A stretch of DNA of 7,151 bases, taken from positions 1-7,151 of the forward strand of contig JALVLX010000242.1 of assembly GCA_027032855.1 (NCBI GenBank). The letters run 5' to 3'. Both the position numbers and the translations under genes were made by a program. Source of the DNA: Flavobacteriales bacterium (lineage in GTDB: Bacteria; Bacteroidota; Bacteroidia; Flavobacteriales; Flavobacteriaceae). Below the pieces are notes generated by a model. That model had not been told where the DNA came from, searched no databases, and was given only the letters and a program-made list of their open reading frames with translations. Of the stretch, positions 1-5,140 are shown piece by piece. Position 1 is the stretch's first letter; the number at the start of each line of letters is the position of its first letter.

Positions 1-1
1 C

Positions 2-22
2 CTTGATCGGTGTTCGGTGTTC
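2..22. repeat. short tandem repeat with 7-base period (tract A)
   Basis: Two identical heptamers GGTGTTC lie back to back at 9-15 and 16-22. A degenerate copy (CTTGATC, 4 of 7 matching) precedes them at 2-8. The array may continue beyond the left edge. No coding frame is evident here. It is one of three intergenic tracts in the window with a 7-base period. Function is unknown; only two copies are exact, so the evidence is modest. Confidence 0.5.
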
Positions 23-93
23 AATTTTACAAAAATAATTTATAATATTGCAAATTAAAGTTATACCTAATAAGATATGCGTCGCCGTATAGA

Positions 94-128
94 GAAACTA
101 AAATCTAACTTCTAATTTCTAATTTGAG
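94..128 (+). repeat. degenerate heptamer array, unit about NNTTCTA (tract B)
   Basis: Five consecutive heptamers can be read in register: GAAACTA (94), AAATCTA (101), ACTTCTA (108), ATTTCTA (115) and ATTTGAG (122). The first four end in CTA, and the two at 108 and 115 differ by a single base. The array lies upstream of the dipeptidase and overlaps the left arm and loop of the hairpin at 100-145. A similar unit, CTTTCTA, occurs on the minus strand at 5081-5108, also upstream of a gene in the same relative orientation. Confidence 0.5.
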
Positions 129-145
129 TAAGTTAGGATTTTTTT
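100..145 (+). terminator. AT-rich hairpin followed by T run, possible terminator of an upstream plus-strand gene
   Basis: The arm at 100-111 pairs with 130-142 over 12 base pairs, with one bulged G on the right arm and an 18-base loop. The right arm runs into seven consecutive T at 139-145. This looks like an intrinsic terminator for a gene beyond the left edge. The stem has few G-C pairs and the loop is large, so it is weak. It could also form in the opposite orientation, or simply reflect the heptamer repeats it overlaps. Confidence 0.4.
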
Positions 146-154
146 GTATTTTTA
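123..154 (+). promoter_or_regulatory. candidate Bacteroidota-type promoter for the dipeptidase-TerB pair
   Basis: A perfect -33 element TTTG lies at 123-126. After a 20-base spacer comes TATTTTTA at 147-154, which matches the -7 consensus TAnnTTTG at five of six defined positions (the last G is A). Transcription would start near 160, leaving a leader of only about ten bases before the ATG at 170. It overlaps the hairpin at 100-145. In AT-rich DNA such matches occur by chance, so this is only a candidate. Confidence 0.35.
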
Positions 155-169
155 TCACAAAATTATTTT

Positions 170-1558
170 ATGGGAGATATCAAAACTTATTTATCTGAAC
201 ATCGTCAACGCTTGTTGGACGAATTGTTTAACTTATTACGCATACCTTCAGTTAGTGCCGACCCTGCGTACGTTGCCGATGTAGAAGCAACAGCGGCATT
301 TATCAAAAATGAAATGAAAAAAATAGGTCTGGATAATGTTTCTATTGAAGAAACACCCGGCTATCCGATAGTTTACGGAGAAAAGATTATAGATGCTTCA
401 TTGCCAACGGTTCTCATATACGGACATTATGATGTACAACCACCGGACCCATTGGAGTTGTGGGAATCCGATCCGTTTGAACCGGTTATTAAACAAACAG
501 ATTTACATCCCGAAGGTGCTATTTTTGCCCGTGGCGCTTCAGATGACAAAGGTCAAATGTACATGCACTTGAAAGCTGTTGAGTATCTTTTAAAAGAAAA
601 TAAATTGCCTGTCAATGTAAAGTTTATGATTGAAGGTGAAGAAGAAGTAGGTTCGCCCAGTTTGGCATGGTATGTTGCTCGCAATCATGACAAATTAAAG
701 AATGATGTTATTATTATTTCCGATACCGGTATGGTCGCCAATGATGTGCCGGCTATTACTACCGGATTGCGTGGATTGTCGTATGTTGAAGTAGAAATAA
801 CCGGTCCTAATCGTGATTTGCATTCCGGATTATACGGAGGGGCAGTTGCCAATCCTATTAATATTTTAACCAAAATGATTGCCGGTTTGACCGATGAGAA
901 AAACAAAATCACGATCCCCGGGTTTTATGATAAGGTGAGGGAGTTGTCTGAAGAAGAACGGGCAGCTATAGCAAAAACACCTTTTGATTTGGAAGAATAT
1001 AAAAAAGCATTGGATATCGATGCGGTTTACGGTGAAGAAGGTTATACAACACTCGAGCGCCAAAGTATCCGTCCAAGTTTAGATGTCAATGGTATCTGGG
1101 GCGGCTATACCGGTGAAGGTGCTAAGACCATTATACCATCCAAAGCTTATGCCAAAATCAGTATGCGTCTGGTGCCGGACCAAGACCCTGAGGAAGTACC
1201 GGGTTTGTTTGAAAAATATTTTATGCAATTAGCTCCCCCCGGAGTCAAAGTCAAAGTTACCAATTTGCATGGTGGTTATCCTTATGTTACGCCTACGGAC
1301 AGTCCGGGATACAAAGCGGCAGCAAAAGCCATGAAACGTGCTTTTGGCAAAGATCCGTTACCCATTTATTCGGGTGGGAGTATTCCTATTGTGCCGTTAT
1401 TTGAAAAAGAATTGGGTAGCAAATCTATTTTAATGGGCTTCGGGTTAAATTCGGATGCCATTCATTCGCCTAATGAACACTACGGGGTATTTAATTACTT
1501 TAAAGGTATTGAAACAATTTCTTATTTTTATGATTTTTATAAAAAACAAATGATTTAA
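170..1558 (+). CDS. M20 family metallopeptidase, cytosolic (CNDP-like) dipeptidase
   Basis: A di-zinc peptidase that probably hydrolyses dipeptides in the cytoplasm; no signal peptide or membrane segment is visible. Family metal and catalytic residues can be placed by comparison with CNDP2-type enzymes: GHYDVQ (His86, Asp88) in the first metal-binding motif, RGASDDKG with bridging Asp125, EGEEEVGS with general base Glu158 and ligand Glu159, SDTGM with ligand Asp185, DLHSG with His218 (substrate/dimer contact), and AIHSPNE with ligand His432. The lid/dimerisation domain lies roughly between residues 200 and 395. At 462 residues it is full length for the group. The ATG at 170 fits the usual N-terminus and is preceded by an A/T-rich stretch without a Shine-Dalgarno. 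A TerB-like gene follows after 12 bases, so the two are probably co-transcribed. Substrate preference cannot be read from the sequence. Confidence 0.93.
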   Translation: MGDIKTYLSEHRQRLLDELFNLLRIPSVSADPAYVADVEATAAFIKNEMKKIGLDNVSIEETPGYPIVYGEKIIDASLPTVLIYGHYDVQPPDPLELWESDPFEPVIKQTDLHPEGAIFARGASDDKGQMYMHLKAVEYLLKENKLPVNVKFMIEGEEEVGSPSLAWYVARNHDKLKNDVIIISDTGMVANDVPAITTGLRGLSYVEVEITGPNRDLHSGLYGGAVANPINILTKMIAGLTDEKNKITIPGFYDKVRELSEEERAAIAKTPFDLEEYKKALDIDAVYGEEGYTTLERQSIRPSLDVNGIWGGYTGEGAKTIIPSKAYAKISMRLVPDQDPEEVPGLFEKYFMQLAPPGVKVKVTNLHGGYPYVTPTDSPGYKAAAKAMKRAFGKDPLPIYSGGSIPIVPLFEKELGSKSILMGFGLNSDAIHSPNEHYGVFNYFKGIETISYFYDFYKKQMI

Positions 1559-1570
1559 AAACTATATACT

Positions 1571-2008
1571 ATGGCTATTTTTGACTCTTACGACAACGCG
1601 GAGTTTAGAAACAAAATTTCCGTTTTGGCGACTTTGGTCAAGTTATCACTGGTTGATGGTATTTTGGAAGAAAATGAAATGAAAATTATTACGAGAGTTG
1701 CCAGAGATTACGGCTTTAATGATAATGATCAGGTTTTATATATCATTAAAAATTATGACAAATACGTTATTGAGCCGGCTTATAATTATGATAAACGCAT
1801 TGAGGAATTGTATAATCTGACCAAGATTATTTATGCGGACGGACACATTGATGAAAAGGAATTAAAAATCCTGAAAAATGCCATTGTTGCTTTAGGTTTT
1901 CCGGCCAAAAATTTGGATGTAATTTTTGAAACTGCAGTTGGTTTGATTGCTGATGATGCAGACTTGGAAAAGTTTAACAAGGGTATCAAAAAAGTGAACA
2001 AATTATAA
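1571..2008 (+). CDS. TerB-fold (tellurite-resistance TerB-like) protein
   Basis: A small soluble all-alpha protein of 145 residues without signal peptide or membrane segment. It shows the internally repeated acidic signature of the TerB fold: DGILEENE at residues 29-36 and DGHIDEKE at 90-97. Each is preceded by a hydrophobic helix and followed about ten residues later by a GF pair (48-49, 109-110). In characterised TerB proteins such acidic residues sit at metal sites, so Ca2+ or another divalent cation may bind here; that is inferred. The name does not imply tellurite resistance: TerB domains are widespread in stress and membrane-associated contexts, and no other ter genes are nearby. It starts 12 bases after the dipeptidase stop and is the last gene before a strong convergent terminator. 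Family assignment is fairly sure; the function is not known. Confidence 0.8.
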   Translation: MAIFDSYDNAEFRNKISVLATLVKLSLVDGILEENEMKIITRVARDYGFNDNDQVLYIIKNYDKYVIEPAYNYDKRIEELYNLTKIIYADGHIDEKELKILKNAIVALGFPAKNLDVIFETAVGLIADDADLEKFNKGIKKVNKL

Positions 2009-2024
2009 GTCGCTGAGCGATTTT
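2007..2024 (+). terminator. small hairpin with T4 at the TerB-like stop codon
   Basis: AAGTCG at 2007-2012 can pair with CGATTT at 2018-2023 (one G-T pair) around a five-base loop, ending in TTTT at 2021-2024. It overlaps the TAA stop at 2006-2008. The stem is short. It could assist the much stronger hairpin at 2043-2075, or be chance. Confidence 0.25.
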
Positions 2025-2042
2025 CAGAAACAGATTTGACCA

Positions 2043-2075
2043 AAATTCCCGGAAAACGCAGTTTTCCGGGAATTT
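2043..2075. terminator. bidirectional intrinsic terminator between convergent genes
   Basis: The arms 2043-2057 and 2061-2075 are perfect reverse complements over 15 bp, with GCA as the minimal loop and a CCCGG/CCGGG core. The stem's A/T ends supply a short U tract on either strand: AATTT on plus, and AATTTT on minus including base 2042. It lies between the TerB-like stop (2008) and the stop of the minus-strand regulator (2088), where one terminator would serve both transcripts. Confidence 0.85.
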
Positions 2076-2087
2076 GATATTTGGGAA

Positions 2088-3869
2088 TTAATTGTTGTAA
2101 TAAAAATATTCAAAATCACGGAGGCTTTTGTAATATTCAATCACGGCTTTGTAGTCGCTGAATTTATCGTCGCCCGTATGTTGTTTTAGTTTTTTGTAAA
2201 GTTCTTTGCGCCAAGCTTTTACGGTATTTTCGCTAATTTTGTTTTTCGTGACATATTCAGTACGCGACATACCGTTGGCAATACTTTCCCAGACATCCAA
2301 AACTTCTATTTTGTAGATGCCGTATTTTTCTTTGATAAAATCTCTGAAGCTTTCTTTTTTTACATCGGGACCGTATTTTTTGTTTTGTTTAAATAAGGCG
2401 GTATTCAATTTGTCAATTTTTTGAAGCGTTTCTTTAAGTTCTTGTTGCTTGACGAGGTATTTTTTATAATATTTAATGGCAAGAAACAAGCCGGAAAGTA
2501 TCAATGCAATTAAAAAAATGATACTGTAAATTAGTTTTTGTTTTTGCTTTTTTTGGTGAATTACTTCTTGTTGTTCTAAAAGCATACGTTTTCTTAACAA
2601 CTCTTTTTGGTATTTTGTTTCCGTTCCTGAGAGTGCTTTTAATTTGCGATAATGTATAGAATCGGAATATTTGAGATGTAATTTAAGATTTTTAAAAGCA
2701 TTTTTCCAATCATTCTTGGCTACATAAATGTCGGATAACAGTTTGTGATACTGACTTTTATATCTTGGTTTGAGTTTTTTCTTGACTTTATCGGACTGTG
2801 TCAGTCCGGATAGTAATTTAAAGGCTTCATCATATTTTTCTAAGGCTATGAATATTTTTGATAAAGTTAATTTGCCGGTAATGATTTTGTCGATTATTTC
2901 GTGTTTTTTGGCAATTTCAATGGCTTTATTGGCGGTTTCCAGTGCTTTGTCATATTCTTTAATTTTCAAAAAGACTTTTGCCATATTGTTGTAGATACTA
3001 CTGATAAAAGTATTATTGTTGGTTTTTATAAAGAAATTTAGGGCAATAGAATCGTGATGAAGTGCTTTTTGGGGTTGATTCAGTTTGTCATAAACAACAC
3101 CAAGCGCATGAAAGTTAGATATATTATATACTTTTAGCTTAATTTTAGCCGAATCTTGCAGGGCTTTTAAAAAATATCTTTCTGCCACTTTATAGTTTCC
3201 CATGGCAAAATATTTCCATCCCAAAATATTGTTGAAAAAGCTGATGCGTTCATAATCATGTATTTTATATGCCAGATTTACTGTCTTAATATGGAAAACA
3301 TCTGCCAAGCTATCCTGATGCATATTCATATAAAGTCGTGCTAAATTTGCATATAAGTTTATTAGAAATTTTTGCATTTTTTTTTGAGATTCTCTATCAA
3401 TTTTTTCAAAGGCTGATAATGCAGATTTAAAATTTTTGAGAGCCAAATCATATTGATCAATCCTATTGTAAATTCGGCCTTGAAGAAGAGATGAGCGAAT
3501 AAAGCCTTTAGTATAATTATTTTTTTGACAAGCGGTTTTTAATGTCTCGGTTTCTTCAATAGCATTTTGGAATTCACCTTCTCTAAAATACAATTTAGAC
3601 TTGAGTAAGCGGGCTTTGAAATGAAGTTCCGTAAGCGTTTTATTGTTTTGGGTGAGGCTTATGGCCTTGTCAATATATTGGTGTTTGGTTTTAGCTTTGC
3701 ACTTACATCTATACAATGTTTTGGCCAAACTGTCAAATAATTTTTCTTTTTGCAGTTTGTTTTGCGCCAATTCTATTTTTTTCAGATAGTTAGAAATTTT
3801 CTCTTCTTGTGCATTTGAGAGAAAATTAAAGAATATGGCAGTAACCAAAATCCAAAATCTATAGGGCAT
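2088..3869 (-). CDS. membrane-anchored TPR protein with C-terminal LuxR-type helix-turn-helix
   Basis: Probable one-piece signal-transducing transcription regulator of a type common in Bacteroidota. Residues 1-20 look like a signal peptide (hydrophobic core, likely cleavage after SNA-20). About eight TPR-like helical repeats follow, near 81-112, 121-155, 169-202, 209-240, 249-282, 289-322, 329-358 and 373-406. A charged, probably coiled-coil stretch (410-445) leads into one transmembrane helix (446-466) and a second short coiled-coil stretch (470-497). Residues 523-562 resemble a LuxR/GerE helix-turn-helix: IANGMSRTEYVTKNKIS, then ENTVKAWRKELYKKLK as recognition helix and the one after it. 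The topology implies TPRs in the periplasm and the DNA-binding domain in the cytoplasm. No receiver or kinase domain is present. The HTH is diverged (WESIANGMS, and W where LuxR proteins often have H after TVK). Three cysteines (55, 57, 114) lie in the predicted periplasmic part. The start at 3869 gives a full signal peptide. Ligand and targets are unknown. Confidence 0.82.
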   Translation of the reverse strand: MPYRFWILVTAIFFNFLSNAQEEKISNYLKKIELAQNKLQKEKLFDSLAKTLYRCKCKAKTKHQYIDKAISLTQNNKTLTELHFKARLLKSKLYFREGEFQNAIEETETLKTACQKNNYTKGFIRSSLLQGRIYNRIDQYDLALKNFKSALSAFEKIDRESQKKMQKFLINLYANLARLYMNMHQDSLADVFHIKTVNLAYKIHDYERISFFNNILGWKYFAMGNYKVAERYFLKALQDSAKIKLKVYNISNFHALGVVYDKLNQPQKALHHDSIALNFFIKTNNNTFISSIYNNMAKVFLKIKEYDKALETANKAIEIAKKHEIIDKIITGKLTLSKIFIALEKYDEAFKLLSGLTQSDKVKKKLKPRYKSQYHKLLSDIYVAKNDWKNAFKNLKLHLKYSDSIHYRKLKALSGTETKYQKELLRKRMLLEQQEVIHQKKQKQKLIYSIIFLIALILSGLFLAIKYYKKYLVKQQELKETLQKIDKLNTALFKQNKKYGPDVKKESFRDFIKEKYGIYKIEVLDVWESIANGMSRTEYVTKNKISENTVKAWRKELYKKLKQHTGDDKFSDYKAVIEYYKSLRDFEYFYYNN

Positions 3870-3875
3870 AAAGTG

Positions 3876-3904
3876 TTGTTAAATTGAGCAATCAAATTTA
3901 ACAA
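3876..3904. promoter_or_regulatory. perfect 10-bp inverted repeat upstream of the TPR/HTH regulator (candidate operator)
   Basis: TTGTTAAATT at 3876-3885 is the exact reverse complement of AATTTAACAA at 3895-3904, separated by nine bases. The site starts 7 bases upstream of the regulator's ATG. Its promoter-distal arm overlaps the proposed -7 box (3893-3900), and the other arm covers the probable leader and ribosome-binding region. This is where a repressor or autoregulator would act; it could instead be a leader hairpin. No known factor recognises it as far as I can tell. Confidence 0.45.
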
Positions 3905-3923
3905 TAAACGATGAAATTTAAAA
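3893..3923 (-). promoter_or_regulatory. candidate Bacteroidota-type promoter for the TPR/HTH regulator
   Basis: On the minus strand TAAATTTG (plus 3900-3893) matches the -7 consensus TAnnTTTG exactly. TTTT (plus 3923-3920) lies 19 bases upstream where the -33 TTTG is expected, matching three of four bases. Transcription would start near 3887, about 18 bases before the ATG at 3869. The whole element sits in the 58-base gap after the lipoprotein stop, so the regulator probably has its own transcript besides any read-through. Confidence 0.5.
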
Positions 3924-3927
3924 GAGA

Positions 3928-4335
3928 TTAAGATTTCTTTTTTATAAATTTTTTTGGATGGAGCAGGTTTTTATTGAGTTTAATTTTATCCGTTTTAGTT
4001 TTTTCTTTAGGTACCAATTTTTCCAAGCTATCAGCTTTTTTTTTAAATTCGTCATAAATTTCAGCATATATTTTTGCCAGTTCGCCGGGGTGGTTGCTGT
4101 AGTAATCGGTAGTTTTTTTAAGAGATAGGCTATCAACATTATATTTTTTATATACCGACCAGATTATACTATTGTCCAACGAATTTTTTTTAGGATATTT
4201 CTCTTTTACCAAATCGGCCAAAATCAATTCTTTTAATACCTGCTTGTATGTTTGTCTTGGGATCAGATTTTCGGGCTTTTTTTGACAAGCCGAAAAGAGT
4301 AAAATGCTCAAAAAAATAAAAATTAGTTTTTTCAT
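3928..4335 (-). CDS. DUF4296 domain-containing lipoprotein
   Basis: A 135-residue predicted lipoprotein. The N-terminus MKKLIFIFLSILLFSAC is a classic signal with lipobox LFSAC, so Cys17 should be lipidated and the protein held on the periplasmic side or surface. Residues about 28-104 fit the DUF4296 pattern: YKQVLKELILADLV, then VYKKYNVDSLSLKKTTDYYSNHP and a helix LAKIYAEIYDEF. The tail from about 105 is lysine-rich and low in complexity. The function of DUF4296 is not known to me. Its ATG lies two bases after the stop of the mannose-phosphate synthase gene, so the pair is almost certainly one transcript and perhaps translationally coupled. Runs of A8 and A9 (minus strand; plus 4184-4191 and 4036-4044) lie inside the gene, but the frame reads through intact. 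Confidence 0.78.
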   Translation of the reverse strand: MKKLIFIFLSILLFSACQKKPENLIPRQTYKQVLKELILADLVKEKYPKKNSLDNSIIWSVYKKYNVDSLSLKKTTDYYSNHPGELAKIYAEIYDEFKKKADSLEKLVPKEKTKTDKIKLNKNLLHPKKFIKKKS

Positions 4336-4337
4336 TG

Positions 4338-5066
4338 TCAGATGTTTTTGCTAAAACGCATTTTTAATACACCCCAAATGGCTTCAGAAATTATGCCACC
4401 ATGCATTTTTGATTTACCTTTAATTCTATCGGTAAAAATAATGGGAATTTCTTTAATTTTGAAACCTTTTTTCCATGCTTTATATTTCATTTCTATTTGA
4501 AAAGCATAGCCTACAAATTCAATCTTATCAAAATTAAAGCTTTGTAAAACATCTTTTTTGTAACCAACAAAGCCGGCTGTTGTATCTTTAACGGGCATTC
4601 CGGTAATCATTCTGACATAAATTGAAGCAAAATAGGACAAAAGAATACGCTTTAAATCCCAATTGACCACATTGATACGCCCTTTCAAATAGCGCGACCC
4701 TACACTTACGTCAGCTTTATTGTTTTCCAATACGGTCAACAAATCAACCAGTTTGTGAGGGGGGTGTGAAAAATCTGCGTCCATTTCAAAAATATAATCG
4801 TAATGATGTTGTAACGCCCACTTAAAACCATCAATATAGGCTTTGCCTAAGCCTTCTTTAACCGGACGGTTGAGCAAAAACAAACGCTTTGGGTATTTTT
4901 CGTCTATCAATTTTTGAACGATGACTGCTGTTTTGTCCGGAGAATTGTCATCTACAACGAGAATGTCAAATTCTTTTTCCAAATGAAAAACACGGTCAAT
5001 AATTCCTTCAATATTGTCCTTTTCATTATAGGTGGGGATAATTACAAGTGCCTTTTGATTGGTCAT
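4338..5066 (-). CDS. polyprenol monophosphomannose synthase (GT2, DPM1-like)
   Basis: Family 2 glycosyltransferase expected to move mannose from GDP-mannose to a polyprenyl phosphate on the cytoplasmic face, making the lipid-linked mannose donor for periplasmic mannosyltransferases. Visible motifs are IIPTYNEKDNIE (9-20), LVVDDNSPDKT (36-46), the metal/nucleotide DxD in EMDADFSHPP (Asp96, Asp98), VGSRYLKG (122-129), DTTAGFVGYK (161-170), and FTDRIKGKSKM (211-221), all in the order of DPM1-type enzymes. Its 242 residues are full length for the single-domain form; there is no C-terminal GtrA-like membrane domain, so it resembles the soluble or peripheral synthases. The ATG at 5064-5066 starts MTNQKALVIIPTYNE, the usual N-terminus. 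The DUF4296 lipoprotein gene follows after two bases. Donor and acceptor are inferred from family resemblance; related GT2 enzymes can use other sugars. Confidence 0.87.
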   Translation of the reverse strand: MTNQKALVIIPTYNEKDNIEGIIDRVFHLEKEFDILVVDDNSPDKTAVIVQKLIDEKYPKRLFLLNRPVKEGLGKAYIDGFKWALQHHYDYIFEMDADFSHPPHKLVDLLTVLENNKADVSVGSRYLKGRINVVNWDLKRILLSYFASIYVRMITGMPVKDTTAGFVGYKKDVLQSFNFDKIEFVGYAFQIEMKYKAWKKGFKIKEIPIIFTDRIKGKSKMHGGIISEAIWGVLKMRFSKNI

Positions 5067-5080
5067 AGGTTATAATTATG

Positions 5081-5108
5081 TTGAAAGTTTAAAGTAGAAA
5101 GTAGAAAG
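5081..5108 (-). repeat. heptamer array, unit CTTTCTA on the minus strand (tract C)
   Basis: Read on the minus strand, four heptamers are in register: CTTTCTA (5108-5102), CTTTCTA (5101-5095), CTTTAAA (5094-5088) and CTTTCAA (5087-5081). The first two are identical and all four share CTTT. It lies in the 74-base gap between the phosphoglycosyl transferase and mannose synthase genes. The unit resembles the NNTTCTA heptamers at 94-128 and has the same orientation relative to the gene downstream. Confidence 0.55.
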
Positions 5109-5134
5109 AAACTTATTTGATTTTTATTTCTACT
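5100..5134. other. short inverted repeat in the gap after the phosphoglycosyl transferase gene
   Basis: AGTAGAAA at 5100-5107 is the reverse complement of TTTCTACT at 5127-5134, with a 19-base loop. On the minus strand it forms just after the TAA at 5141-5143. No U run follows on that strand, so it is at best a poor terminator. One arm belongs to the heptamer array, and the other may be a displaced inverted copy of its unit. It could be an attenuator or mRNA end. Confidence 0.3.
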
Positions 5135-5140
5135 AACTAT

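Noticed and set aside
2..128. CRISPR array or attachment-site repeats
   Set aside because: The repeats are contiguous 7-mers without spacers, too short and degenerate for CRISPR, with no cas or integrase gene in view.
685..1063. Two open frames on the minus strand inside the dipeptidase gene
   Set aside because: They are antisense to a gene with all family motifs and encode low-complexity hydrophobic or basic peptides with no recognisable domain.
1571..2008. Tellurite-resistance operon
   Set aside because: Only a TerB-like fold is present; no terA, terC, terD or related genes occur here, and TerB domains are not specific to tellurite.
2770..2994. Hydrophobic plus-strand frame inside the TPR gene, a possible small membrane protein
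   Set aside because: Antisense translation of helical lysine/glutamate-rich coding DNA commonly gives Phe/Leu/Ser-rich peptides; no leader or neighbour supports it.
3942..4139. Second minus-strand frame overlapping the DUF4296 gene, as a possible frameshifted product after the A9 run
   Set aside because: The main frame is intact through the homopolymer and keeps the domain pattern; the alternative peptide has no family features.
5067..5140. Dedicated promoter for the mannose synthase gene
   Set aside because: The best -7-like match on the minus strand (TAAGTTTC) misses the final G and no TTTG-like box lies at the right distance, so a promoter is not supported.
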